The translations under genes were made by a program, and so were the position numbers. DNA of 64,000 bases from Diplosphaera chodatii (taxonomy: Eukaryota; Chlorophyta; Trebouxiophyceae; Prasiolales; Stichococcaceae). The DNA lies in assembly GCA_032358165.1 (NCBI GenBank), contig JAALGY010000033.1:2480001-2544000 (forward strand), written 5' to 3'. The notes below the pieces were generated by a model. The model worked only from the letters and a program-made list of their open reading frames with translations, was not told the DNA's origin and ran no database searches. Below, piece by piece: positions 35,356 to 46,830 of the stretch (its first letter is position 1; every line of letters starts with the position of its first letter).

Positions 35356-35839
35356 CCTGGGCGGTGGTCAGAGGGTAGTCAGGCGGATCACTGTCAATGC
35401 CGCTGTCCGGGCATTTGCGCTGCAGTGCAGGTGGTGCAGATGCAGGTCAGGTGCCATGCACATCAGCTGAGGTCGGTTGAGAGCGAACGCAAAGATGATT
35501 CTGCTGTTGCATGTTCAGAAGGCGTGCGACATGGATGAGGCATCCAGGGGCCGGGTCGCACACATGTCGGGGGCATGCATGATGTGCACGCTGGCTACAA
35601 CGCTGCTCATTCGGTGATCATGCTGATCATTGCATTCCACATCATTTGCTGACTGTGCACTCTGTGTTCGACCGATAAGTACAGCAGCTGTGCCGGCAAC
35701 GCGTATCCATTGACGGCTGACCTTTTGTTGCCAGCGGACGCACTGTATCTAGGAATCCAGCAGCCACTTGTGCATGTAGCATACAGGACACACGCAAGCC
35801 ATGACTGCGTAGAATCGCCTGTACTTCGTCGGTGGTAAC
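35356..35839. other. Divergent promoter region (SMN-like / P450)
   Basis: About 480 bases between two start codons facing apart. No TATA-like or repeated element stands out; no RNA gene seen. Confidence 0.45.
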
Positions 35840-38800
35840 ATGCATGCTATACCGCCTGACACAGCGGCGCCGGCTGTGCGCAGCAATGCGACAAGCATTC
35901 TGGCGAACCAGAGCAGTGCGCCCATACACAAGCGGAGAACACCCATGCCAGTGCCCCGCGATGGTGCAAGGCGTGCACGCTTTGACGACAGCTCTGCCAA
36001 CCCTGGCGCCATTATAGCTCGCTCAGGTAACATCGCCGCACAATGCTGGATCATGTGCAAACGTCTTCGTGATCCGGACTTGCACGGTTGAGCCGCTGCA
36101 CGATCGTACAGGTGCTCCTCAGCTCCAGGACAGCGTCCTCGCATGGCAGCGCAGTGCGCAGGACGCTGTGCAGCGCGTGCAGCGGGGCATGCAGCCGCGG
36201 CCACCTGGGTTTCCGCCAGGTACAACCCCGCCTTGATCGGCGAAACTTGGACTCTCGGCCCGACTTCCCTTCATGTACAGCAGAGCACCGCTCACATACA
36301 CTGCAGATGCCAATGTGAGAGATTGTGGCAGTTTATTTGTTCATGGCCCCTTGCAGGCCCAGCGGGCGACGCTGCGCCCAGCATGCTGTCTGACCCGCTG
36401 GCATTCCTGGAACGAATGACCGCAACATATGGCGGCGTGGTGGGTCTGGTGCTGGGTGGCGAGTACGTGGTGCTGGTCAGCGATCCGGCAGTAGCAAAGG
36501 ATGTGATGGTTGACAGGGCCTCTGTATTTGTGAAGGTGCGCCTCAGTGTGAAGGCCAACACGCCTCAGTTTGCACAGCCTTTGACGTATATATCACGCTA
36601 TCTGTGACCATTGCATCACTCTTGCTTATGACAGTCAGGCAATGTTACATGCTACAGGAGGGTACAGCGTTCTTTCCTGGCAGCCAGCTGGCAGGCAATG
36701 GGCTGCTGGTGAGCGACGGACCCGTGTGGCGGCGCCAACGGCAGCTGTCTAACCCCGCCTTCCGCGCGGCCGCAGTCGCCTCGTACGCAGAGGTGGGCAA
36801 CCGGCCTAGCATCACCGCACAGCATTACTGACATGTTGAATAAAGTTGCAGTTTGTAATGGACGCTGCATATAACCACACGGGGTTGCTCCACCATCTGC
36901 AGGCGATGACGGCAGCGACGCAGGACATGCTGTCGCGCATGTGGCGGCAGGACGGCAGGCGCGACGTGTACGCCGACTTCAACGACCTGACGCTGCGCAT
37001 CACAGTGGGCGCCCTGTTTGGCGCCACAGTGGACAGCCGCCAGGCGCGCCGTGTGTCAGGCGAGGCCCTTGTGCACACCTTCTTGCGCCCACATCAGCTG
37101 TAAAACCAGCACACACACGTATTCTGGTGCAACACAGTACATACACAGTCCCGCCAACTAAGGAGACCACCACTGATTGTTGCTGTGTCCCCTGCAGAGT
37201 CGATCGCGCTGGCATTTCGGTTCTTTGCGGACCGCACCGCAGCAGGCTTCAGCCTGCCGGAGTGGCTGCCAACGCCGTCCAACCTGGCATACTCCGCAGC
37301 CGTCAGCCAGCTGAACGGGGTCATCTACGACCTCATCCGCACACGTCGCAATGAACTGTCTCGGGAGGGTCGTGCACCTCAGGTGATTCTTGGTAGGCAG
37401 CAGCAAATGCCAGCTGTTGTGCAGGTGTCAAATTTGTGAGTGTCTTGTCAGCTGGGACGTACTGGTGAACATATGCTATTTCAGCGGCAGCCAGGCAGCC
37501 TTGCAGATGATGATCAACAACTCTTTGCTTGAGCACAGCACTGCTGTGTGATGAGAGCAAAAATTTAACCAAAAACTTTGATACTGATGCGAGGCCTGGC
37601 TGGACGCCTCTGCCTTTCACAAGACTTGCATGTGACAGGAGGCAGAGGCATGTGCATGCTGCTGTTCCTGCCACGTAAACCCAGCAGATGACCTGTGCTT
37701 CAGATGACATGTGCAGGACCTGCTGGACAACTTGCTCGTTGCTCGGGATGAGGAGGGCACTGGCATGGCTGACGAACAACTGCGTGACGAGTGTATGACC
37801 TTGCTGGTGGCTGGCCAGGTGGGGCCTCTCTATGACTGCCTGAGGGTCAGGCAGCAGTGTCAAGACGCTGTCATGGCAACGTCTGTCATGTCATATGCCA
37901 ATGGGGTAGGTAACTTGCAGGAAACATCAGCAATTCTGCTGGCCTGGGCAGCCGCTTTCCTGGCTCACAACCCTGCAGCTCAGGACGCTGCAGCCGCTGA
38001 GGTTCATGCGGTGCTGGGCGGCAGAGTGCCTGGTGCAGACGATTTCAGGCGAGCTCTGGCAGCGTCATGCGATCAGCAATGTGACAGTGCTTCCGCACAT
38101 ACACTTTCGTGCAACCGACCACCACCATCTTGATGTAATCTGGATGCAGCTCGCTGCGCTTCCTCGAGGCAGTCGTCCTTGAGACCATGCGATTACGCCC
38201 ACCAGCGTACATTGTCGGGCGCTGCGCATCACAGCCGGTGTCCCTTGGCAGCTTCAGAGTGTCACAAGGTACGCAGCCTGCAGTTTATGCGGCATCTTGA
38301 CATCTAAATTCACAGTTGCAGACCGAAAGACAACGGGATCCAGCCCGTCATGCGGAACTGAGGCGCTTTTGCGTCTGCACAGGCATGACGATGCTGATCA
38401 GCCCCTTTGTGATGCACCGGGATGGCAGCCGTTGGGAGCTAGCACAGGATTTCGTCCCCAAGCGGTGGCTACCACCAGCGGGGTCGGGGCCGCCCGACGG
38501 GCAGCCCCTGTCTCGGCAGGCGCTTGCGGGCATGGGGCACAACGACTGCTTCGTACCATTCGGCGCAGGGCCACGCAATTGCATTGGCACAGGTGGGCGT
38601 ACAGCTATGGCATGACTGCCTTCCTGTCGATTGTCAGAGTGCAGTGGCGGTCAGACTCTCCAAGGCCGTTGTGTGCACCCGTGATGCCTGAATCGCATAC
38701 GTGATGGCCTACTCCTCATGGTGCAGGGTTTGCCATGATGGAGAATGTGCTGGTGCTTGCCGCGATCTTGCAGCAGTTCCAGCTGCGACCCCTTCCAGGA

Positions 38801-38875
38801 GCTGCCTTTCCAGATGCAGAGCCGCGCATCACTCTACGCCCAGCTCGGTTTGATCTGGTGGTCAGGAAGTCTTGA
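35840..38875 (+). CDS. Cytochrome P450 monooxygenase, family not assigned
   Basis: Heme-thiolate monooxygenase; substrate unknown. Exons: 35840-36026, 36112-36219, 36357-36535, 36658-36792, about 36850-37064, 37201-37381, about 37714-37818, about 37921-38072, about 38150-38270, about 38382-38591, about 38728-38875. Exons 1-2 give a Ser/Arg/Pro-rich leader without a membrane anchor, then 'RPPGFPPG|PAGDAAPS', a proline hinge. Motifs: C-helix 'GLLVSDGPVWRRQRQLSNPA' (WxxxR), I-helix 'TLLVAGQ|ETSAILLAW' (AGxET across an intron), K-helix 'FLEAVVLETMRLRPPAYI' (ExxR), 'DFVPKRWLPP' (PERF-like) and the heme loop 'FVPFGAGPRNCIG|TGFAMME' carrying the Cys ligand. The C-helix resembles the carotenoid-hydroxylase CYP97 group, but by eye the family cannot be settled. 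The leader could be a plastid transit peptide. Confidence 0.9.
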
Positions 38876-39234
38876 TGAAGCAGTGGTAAGCGACATATCA
38901 CGAGATGAGACAAGCATCCTTGTCACCTGAACGTTCGTGTGGACTCGAACCAATTTTGGCTGCTCTGGACATTCCTTTGTAGCTGGTTGCATGATGGTTG
39001 GCACATTGCCAGCGCTTTTCTAGAGTCTTGTAGTTGTAGGCCCTCTGTGGCATCCGTCCTATCGCCTAGTCCCTGACGCAATGCAGACTGATCCCAACTT
39101 GCAAACACCGTGCACTCTGATCATGCTCACGCAAACCTGACCATGTGCAAGTGGCCGCCGATGCCTGGTGTTATGCTATGTCTGTATGTATCTGCAATTC
39201 ACCCGTCTGTATCCGGTCTGTCTTTTGTATTGCA
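38876..39234. other. Convergent 3' gap
   Basis: About 360 bases between stops of the P450 (+) and UPF0390 (-) genes. No feature recognised. Confidence 0.5.
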
Positions 39235-39522
39235 TTACTTGGCCTCATCGTCAGCCTTCGCCTTCAGATCCTTCTGTTTCAGCAGGTGGGAATGGCTGCT
39301 GCGCTGCGCAAGCGTCGCGGCGCGCTCCTCGTTTCGTTTGTTGATCGCTTTTGATACTTCCTTGGATTCCTTGAATCCCTGCAGAGCAGCGCCCTTCTTG
39401 GGGTCCTTCTTTCCTGCGCCGACTTTGGTGACTCGTGACGTTGAGGCGACCCGCTTGCGGCCCTGCTTCAGCTGCGCGGCGCCCGACTTGCCCGGCTTCT
39501 TCTTCAGGACGCCCTGCGGCAT
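39235..39522 (-). CDS. UPF0390 family small basic protein
   Basis: A single-exon, 95-codon gene for a very basic protein. It starts 'MPQGVLKKKPGKSGAAQLKQ', the N-terminus typical of the UPF0390/Leydig-cell-tumour-10-kDa-homologue family, whose members are small, Lys/Arg-rich and nuclear or nucleolar. The middle ('VGAGKKDPKKGAALQGFKE') and the C-terminal helix ('SKEVSKAINKRNEERAATLA') fit the family's plan of basic head plus helical tail. No signal peptide or membrane segment. Function in the family is poorly known. The start is the only ATG that preserves the conserved MPQG. It shares a 433-base divergent promoter region with the GDP-mannose pyrophosphorylase gene. Confidence 0.8.
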   Translation of the reverse strand: MPQGVLKKKPGKSGAAQLKQGRKRVASTSRVTKVGAGKKDPKKGAALQGFKESKEVSKAINKRNEERAATLAQRSSHSHLLKQKDLKAKADDEAK

Positions 39523-39955
39523 TCGAAACAGCTGCCACGCAGCCCACGTCTCACAGCAGGACGCCTATGCTCCCTTTGATATCCTACCAGTGAGTAACAC
39601 GTCAATCAGTGGCAATGCTGCGTGCGCAAGACTGCGGGACATTGACAGGGGAGAGGGGAGTGACTGGCTAGCTAATCGGACTAGCTGCTAAGACGGAAAA
39701 CGGACCCCAGTCAACCGCATGGGCGCCCAGTCAGACTGCCCTTCGATGGGCACAGGACTCCCAACCCGTCAGTGCACGCTGTGCGCTCCATGCCGGCATA
39801 ACCGTCCCAGAGTGAGTTCATCCGTCAAGGTCAACGGGTCACATTGGCGCCATCAGATCACTCTGTGCACGCTTCTCAACGCAGCGCCGTGCGCATCTGC
39901 TGCGGTCAGGTAGCTGAGCGTCAGTGAGGCACGTTGAGCCTCTCTATATAGCAGC
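39523..39955. promoter_or_regulatory. Bidirectional promoter region (UPF0390 / GMPP)
   Basis: 433 bases between divergent start codons, so both promoters must lie here unless leaders are spliced. A TATATA lies at 39945-39950 but only 6 bases before the GMPP ATG, too close to act as its TATA box. Confidence 0.5.
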
Positions 39956-42072
39956 ATGAAGGCGTTGATCCTTGTGGGTGGCTATGGCACGCGGCTTCGG
40001 CCACTCACGCTCACTGTGCCGAAGCCGATTGTGGATTTCGCTAATAAGCCCATGATCATCCACCAAATACAGGTGAAGCACTGCATGCCCAGGTGCATAC
40101 GTGCAAGGCGTTGCACGGCGGATGTTCGCTGCATGCATGTCTGCAACGCGTCACACCGTGATCGTAGGCTCTGAAGGATGCGGGCGTCACAGAGGTCGTG
40201 CTGGCGATCAACTATCAGCCGAAGGTGGCTTGCCTGCTGCCCAGATCGGCACTGGCTGGTGGTCCTACATCTGACTGCGAATGGCTTGTTGTGGGCTCGG
40301 TACTTACACAGCAGCAAACACACGTCCGCTTGGACGCTTGCAGGTCATGATGGACTTTTTAAAGGAGTGGGAGGAGAAGCTGCATGTCAAGATCACTTGC
40401 TCACAGGTGCTTGTGTGCACCGGCCTCTCACAAACAGGGCAGTCTGCAGACAAGCTGCAATTGAGCCAAGTGGACTTGCTCAGTCTGAGGGGTGTGCTGA
40501 GGCTCCCAGGCACGCATCATGCATCGTGTTTCAATGGCCGCGTGCGCAGGAGGACGAGCCAATGGGCACAGCCGGCCCATTGGGCCTGGCCCGCGACATT
40601 CTGGACGACGGCAGCGGCGACCCCTTCTTTGTGCTGAACAGGTGCGACCTGATGTCAACATACCGCTGCTGTGGATGCACATGCATTGCATCGCGGCACA
40701 AGCTCCATGTGATCACCAGCTGTGACGCACTCTAGAATCCAGACCTGTGAATCTGCAGCGATGTCATTTGCGAGTTTCCGCTGAAAGACATGCTGGCGTT
40801 CCACAAAGAAAGAGGCGCAGAGGGCACACTGCTGGTCACAAAGGTGAGCTAGTGGCATGTCCGCGGGCATGCGCTGTGGCCACTGGCCGCTCTGGTGGGA
40901 CGCATGCGAGATCGGACTGCCTGAGCAGCTGCCCACGTCACGATGTGCACCTCGCAGGTGGAGGACCCATCAAAATACGGTGTCGTGGTCATGGACGACA
41001 GCGGCAAGGTGGAACGGTTTGTGGAGAAGCCAAAGACATTCGTGGGCGATAAGATCAATGCAGGCATCTACTGCCTGTCTCCAGCGGTGCTGGCGCGCAT
41101 CGAGGACCGGCCAACCAGCATTGAGAAGGAGACCTTCCCACTCATCGCAGCTGACAGCAAGCTGTATGCACAGGTGTGGATTTCAGCAGTTGCTTGGCTG
41201 CTCAGGTACCAGCGATGGCTGAAGGAAGCATCATCGAAGTCTCGATCACGACCTGGAATTGATTTGCAGGAGCTGAAGGGCTACTGGATGGATGTGGGTC
41301 AGCCAAAGGACTATCTTACGGGCAAGTATCGTGCATTGGACGTTTGCTGGTGGCAATGAGAAAGTTGGCACCCTGTGATGTGTAGCCCACCAGTGGTATC
41401 TTACCCACACATGTTAGCACATGGTGCAGGACTCGGCCTGCACCTGGAGTCGCTCAGACGTCGTAGCCCGCAGGATCTGGCAGCTGGCAGCTCATACACA
41501 GGCAACGTGATCGTGGACGAGTCCGCCACCATCGGCAGCAACTGCAAAATTGGACCAAATGTATCAATTGGCGCATTGTGCAAAATTGGCGATGGCGTGC
41601 GGCTGTCCAACTGTGTGCTGCTGCACCGAGTCGAGGTAGGCCACAGTCCCCTGCTCATGCTTTCAATCGTTCGTGCAATTCGCACAGGCAATGTGCACAT
41701 AAGCTGAGATGAGACAACAGCATGCCTGGTGTCTGCAGATCAAAAACTATGCGCGCGTGGCAGACAGCATCGTGGGCTGGGGCTCCAGGCTTGGCACCTG
41801 GAGCCGGCTGGAGAACCACTCGGTCATTGGCGAGGATGTTTTCGTGCGTGACGAGGTGCTGCTGAACGGCGCCATCGTCCTGCCGCACAAGGTGAGATCA
41901 CCTTGAATGGCGATTTGCCGGCTCGTGTCATGCAAACCCGATCAGCATGAGGCAAGACGGTTTGCGCTGCATCGACACCTGCTTGTCCCCTTTGCTGAGC
42001 ACTTGCATCTCGGCTGCTCTTGTACAGGAGCTGAAGGAGACGACCTACGATGCTGGCAGGATCATCATGTAG
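39956..42072 (+). CDS. GMPPB: GDP-mannose pyrophosphorylase (mannose-1-phosphate guanylyltransferase)
   Basis: Makes GDP-mannose from mannose-1-phosphate and GTP, the precursor for N-glycans, GPI anchors and ascorbate. Ten exons fully rebuilt with phase: 39956-40072, 40168-40224, 40344-40406, 40550-40641, 40759-40843, 40958-41173, 41270-41321, 41430-41635, 41739-41891, 42028-42072; 361 residues, the usual length (about 360). Motifs: nucleotide-binding '[20 protein letters not shown]' and '[13 protein letters not shown]', '[14 protein letters not shown]', '[20 protein letters not shown]', '[15 protein letters not shown]', then left-handed beta-helix hexapeptides ('[20 protein letters not shown]', '[14 protein letters not shown]') and the C-terminal '[19 protein letters not shown]'. 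The intron after 41321 begins GC rather than GT; only this donor keeps '[17 protein letters not shown]' in frame. Cytosolic; no targeting peptide. Confidence 0.97.
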
Positions 42073-42426
42073 AGTGGCCAGCAGCGAAAGTGGCAACCGC
42101 AACATGTTGCAGCATATGCCGGATTGGCTAGGGGTCTGCCACAGTGTAGTATGTAGACTTGTCATCGTTCAGGAACAGGTTCTGCCGTCACAGCATGTGG
42201 CACTGAATGCACGTCAGCATCCCGGCCACTGGCATGCTCCGTCCAAGGCACTGTGTGCGGCATGATTGCTTACATGCTGTGAATTTGACACATTCTTGGA
42301 CGCACTATAACCCTCCAAAGCAGCAGGCAGCACCGCCTGCTAGTGGAGTTTGATGAAATTAAAATTGCAGAGGTTTCAAGATTGGTGTTTCAAGGGTTCA
42401 CCGATGACGGGGCAACAATGCTACAC
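42073..42426. other. Convergent 3' gap
   Basis: 354 bases between stops of GMPP (+) and TrmB (-), expected to be two 3' untranslated regions. Nothing else recognised. Confidence 0.5.
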
Positions 42427-44318
42427 TCAGCTTCTCCGTGACAGCAGCATTCTGTACATGGGCAACCGTTGACGCAACACGCTCTGCTCCCGCTCTGTAA
42501 GTAGACCCGTAGGGTTATCCCGCAGCCAGTCCTGTGCAGCCCACGTCGATGCCGCGGGTGGCTGATGTTGCATGTTGCTGGCTGATGCTGTGCCTGCTGC
42601 TGTACATGCTGCTTGGCTTGCCGCCTGCGCTGTTGGCGGCAGGTGGTCCTCTGACTCAGCAAAGGTTGGCAGCTGTACATGCAGCGGAGACACCTGCAAG
42701 CTGTCGCTGGCGCACTGCTCGAACCGCATTCGCATATCTACTGCCACCTCGTGCACATCTGAGCTGAGGTACACGTTGCCGGTGGGAGCGAGTCTATGTG
42801 CGATGGCTGTGGCAAGGCTGTGCTGGACGATCCTTCGCTTGTGGTGCCTGCACTGTCCAGCAGATACCATGAGCAGTGTTGTCAGCGAGCATGCACAGCG
42901 ATGAGAGTGCATGATGTGAGGTGCAGCCCAAGGCAGCAGATGCACAGGCCAAAGTCCCACCTGGTCTTGAACTGAGGATCTGGACTGCAGTCATGAAACG
43001 AAAAGCTCTGTCAGTGGTTGTGCGCTTCCTGTACATTTTGTGCGGTCACATGCTCCTCTACGCCACTACGGCCACACGCAGGGTGTTCAGGGTGACGATG
43101 ACATGTGCAGAGCAGGCGCACCACTGGATGGCGACCAGCTGCAAGGCCCCAGGATATGTTGAAATGAGGTGGTCGAACGCCAATGTGGCGTTGGCAACTC
43201 TGAAGTTGACATAACCTTGAATTGCAAGCGTCTCTGCCCACTGTACTGCACGCTCAACCAGCTGCGCGTTCAGCAGATTAAGACGTCGTACATGCACGCC
43301 ATGACTTTCATCAGATTCATCATCTTGCAAAATGCCAGCCTCAAGTAGTGACGTTGAGTTGAATCCTCAGACGGACCGGCTTGCGGATGTCCAGGCCAAG
43401 CCAGTTGCAGTCTAGCCCAGAGTCCCGCGCTAGCAGCAGCAGCCAGCGACCAGTGGCGCAGCCGATGTCCACGACAAGCGGCTTGTGCGGGTCAGCATAG
43501 ATGCTGCCCCAGTCCACGGGGTCTGGCAGCTGCTGCAGCGCCGGCCTGAAGGGGTTCACATGCTGCCGGATCCGCGGTTTGTTCTGCAGGTGCACAACAC
43601 AACTGCTCAGCGCTGTTCCCACCGAACCGGCATCAGCACGGATGCAGCTATGCTACAGTACGATGTCGCATGGTAGTTTAACCGCAGGGCCCACGACACA
43701 AGGGCAGAGGGTTGATAAAGCCTGCATTCCGTCTGTGGACGACTTCAGCCGCACTCCCAATTTGCAGAGAGCATGGATAGTTGTGTCCAGTTGCCACCAT
43801 TCGCAGCGAGCACAGGACCACGCCTGATGATGGTCCACGGCGCCCTTGGAGGCTCACCTTTGTTTCTGGCAGGCACAGCGAGCCGTACAGCTGATCTGCT
43901 GTGCCGGCCTCGTGGGGCAGCAGCGGCCAGCGCAACCCGCCATCATGCGGGGCGCTGGCCAACTGACTCTGGCTGGCGTCACGTGCAGCGGTGAAGCTCT
44001 GGACTACCTGGGCCAACTTCCTCGCCCTGTGCAAGCTCTGCTGACGCAGGTCCTGCGCACATGTACGAAGCGTGTGCATCGGCAAAAGGTGGGTCCGCGC
44101 ATGGCCATCCTGGCCAAGGGCACACATAGCGACTTTTAGCATTGCATGTAGACGGTTTGCACCGGCTTGTTGCGCCTGTAGCGACGTGACCTCTCGTCCC
44201 CCTTGGTAGAGTATCGCAGGGCAGGTGCACCACCGCAGCCGCCGCACTTCAGGCTGTGCGAAACGGGAGTGGGACGCAGGAGCAGCGTAGATCGCAGCAA
44301 TGCAAGGCGGCAAAGCAT
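42427..44318 (-). CDS. trmB: tRNA (guanine-N7)-methyltransferase, TrmB family, organelle-targeted
   Basis: Methylates G46 of tRNA using S-adenosylmethionine. Six exons, all phases checked: 44318-44163, 44052-44008, 43583-43377, 43261-43122, 42984-42961 (24 nt), 42847-42427; 330 residues. The N-terminus 'MLCRLALLRSTLLLRPTPVS' is a typical mitochondrial/plastid presequence. SAM site: 'LVVDIGCATGRWLLLLARD', then 'NWLGLDIRKP|LVERAVQWAE' and 'NFRVANATLAFDHLI'. The TrmB signature is formed by the 24-nt exon: 'VAIQ|CPDPQFKTR|HHKRR' (usual form CPDPHFKKxHHKRR). The C-terminal third is an unusual Ala/Gln-rich insertion ('AQAASQAACTAAGTASAS') before a family-like ending. The 5' end lies only about 107 bases from the large repeat array, so its promoter must be partly inside the array or very short. 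Confidence 0.93.
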
Positions 44319-44425
44319 CTGCTGCTTACTGCATCACAGGCTTCTGTGAAGCGTCGGTGTGATCATGACAATGCGTTTTGGCGCTGGTCAGCGACTGCTG
44401 CTGTAAACCCTAAGCTTCCGGTTAT

Positions 44426-46830
44426 GATCCTTTGTTCGTGACACACTTCGAAAAGAATCAGTGGGCGTTCTGTAAAAGGATCACTGGTCCACTTCGAAAG
44501 GATCCTTTGTTAGTATACGGCACCCCGATCCTTTGTTGGTGACACACTCCAAAAGGATCACTGGTCAGCTTCAAAAGGATCCTTTGTCAGTGTATGACAC
44601 CGATGGTCCTTTGTTCGTGGCACACTCCAAAAGGATCGTTTATCAGAGCATGCACACACCGTGATCCTTTGTCGGTGACACACTTCAGCGGGATCCTTTG
44701 TGGGTATATGACACCGATGGTCCTTTGTTACTGACACACTTCAAAAGGATCGTTGGTCCACTTCAAAAGGATCACTGGCCCCACTCCAAAAGGATCCTGT
44801 GTCAGTTATGTGACACCGGCGATCCTTTGTTGGTGACACACTTCAGAAGGATCCTTGGTCCACTTCAAAAGGATCCTTTGTCAGCGGTATATGACACCGA
44901 TGGTCCTTTGTTGGTGACACACTTCAAAAGGATCAGTGGCATACTAACAAGCATCGTCGGTCCACTTCAAAAGGATCGTTTGTTGGTACATGACACCCAG
45001 ATCCTTTGTTAGTGACACGCTTCAAAAGGATCAATGGGCGCTTTCAGAAGGATCACTGGTCCACTCCAAAGGGATCCTTGGTCGGTATGTGACACCGGCG
45101 ATCCTCTGTTAGTGACACACTTCAAAAGGAATCTTTGTTAGAGCTTTGACACCGATGATCCTTTGTTACAGTAGTGCCCCACTTCAAAAGGATCCTTGGT
45201 CGGTATATGACACCGGCGATCCTTTGTTGGTGCCCCACTTCAAAAAGGACCAATGGGCGCTCTTCAAAACGATCCTTTGTTAAAGGTTTGACACCGTGAT
45301 CCTTTGTTGGTGACACACTTCAGCGGGGTCCTTGGTCGGTATATGACACCGGCGATCCTTTGTTGGTGGCCCACTCCAAAAGGATCCTTGGTCGGTATGT
45401 GACACCGGCGATCCTTTGTTGGTGACACCCTTCAAAAGGATCCTTTGTCAGTGTATGACACCGATGATCCTTTGTTGGTGACACACTTCAGAAGGATCCT
45501 TGGTCCACTTCAAAAGGATCCTTTGTCAGAGCGTGACACACCGCGATCCTTTGGTGGTGTCACACATCAAAAGGATCAATGGGCACTCCGACAGAGGATC
45601 GTTAGTTGGTCCACTCCAAAAGGATCCTCTGTTAGAGGTATGACACCGCGATCTACTTCAAAAGGATCCGTATACCAAGGGATCCCTTGTCGGTAGCCAA
45701 TGATCCTTTGTTGGTCCTCAAAAGACCGACGCCAACCAACAATGGATCCGTGGTTTTTCAAAAAGGAACACGGCGTCATACATACACCGTGATCGATCCT
45801 CTGATAGCGTGTAACACTGTGATCCTTTGTTGGTGGCACACTCCGAAAGGATCCTTGGTCAGTATATGACACCCCGATCCTTTGTTAGTACCCCACTTCA
45901 AAAGGATCAATGGGCGCTCTTCAAAAGGATCCTTGGTCGGTATACGACACCCCGATCCTTTGTTAGTACCCCACTTCAAAAGGATCCATTGTTAGTATTT
46001 GACACCGTGGTCCGTTGTTGGTGACACACTTCAAAAGGATCCGTTGTTAGTATTTGACACCGTGGTCCTTTTTTAGTGACACACTTCAAAAGGATCAGTG
46101 GGCGCTCTTCGAAAGCATCCTTTATCCACTTCAAAAGGATCCTTTGTCGGTATATGACACCGCGATCCTTTGTTGGTGACACACTTCAAACGAAACCTTT
46201 GTTAGTGTATGACACCGATGATCCGTTGTTGGTGTGACACTTTAAATGGATCACTGGTGCACTTCAAAAGGATCCTTTGTTAGAGCGTGACACACCGCGA
46301 TCCTTTGTCAGTATATGACACCGTGATATATCTTTTTGAAGTGTGTCACCAACAAAGGATGCATTGTTGGTGACACACTTCAAAAGGATCAATGGGGCAC
46401 ATAGACAAAGGATCACTGGTCCACTTCAAAAGGATCCTGTGTCAGTGTATGACACCGTGATCTACTTCAAAAGGGTCCGTATACCAAGGGATCCCTTGTC
46501 AGTAGCCAGTGATCCTTTGTTGGTCCTCAAAAGGACCGACGCCGACCAACAAAGGATCACTGGTGTTTTGAAGGGATTACGATGGCATACCATACACGGT
46601 GATCCTTTGATAGCGCGTGGCACCGCGATCCTTTGTTGGTCCTTTGAAAGGATCGAGCCATGTAATTGGTCAACGTTGGTCACCATGGATCCTTTGTTGG
46701 AGCATTGGTCCTTTGAAAGGAGCGCTTTCACATGTGTCACCGTTGGTCCTTCGAAAGGATCGCGAGGCATTTTATGCAGACCAATGGTCTTTTCTCAGTG
46801 ACCAATGATCCTTTGTTGGGACCTTGTCAA
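44426..46830 (+). repeat. Left arm of the inverted array
   Basis: Modules of about 22-29 bp, nearly all joined at GATC, mostly in the orientation GATCCTTTGTT...ACACACTTCAAAAG. Commoner types: (i) GATCCTTTG-TTGGTGACAC-ACTTCAAAAG, (ii) a 'GGTCCACTTCAAAAG' type, (iii) a 'CAATGGGCGCTCTTCAAAAG' type, (iv) a 'CAGTGTATGACACCG' type. They recur in loosely repeated groups of about 100 bp. Divergence between copies is mostly single-base changes, so the array is not very recent or has been shuffled. Confidence 0.85.
46334..46385. repeat. Perfect 22-bp hairpin inside left arm
   Basis: Bases 46334-46355 and 46364-46385 are exact reverse complements, separated by an 8-base loop (AGGATGCA). One module is here joined head-to-head to an inverted copy, the only place in the left arm where a full unit is flipped. 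Such a junction could mark a past inversion or fold-back replication error. Confidence 0.9.

Noticed and set aside
35749..36225. A - strand frame ending 'YRRFYAVMACVCPVCYMHKW'
   Set aside because: Opposite the P450 first exons, which join in phase into a proline hinge and P450 core; no homologue recognised for the - frame.
39945..39950. TATATA as the GMPP TATA box
   Set aside because: Only six bases upstream of the start codon, so it would leave no room for a leader.
22506..42072. A mannose operon or fungal-style gene cluster
   Set aside because: Genes are on both strands with unrelated genes between them (SMN-like, P450, UPF0390); kept only as a linkage observation.
44698..46182. Open frames of 60-150 codons within the array, both strands, with recurring 'DPLLVTHFKRI'-like strings
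   Set aside because: They are translations of the repeat modules. Frames shift between modules, there is no family match or splice context, and composition is non-coding.
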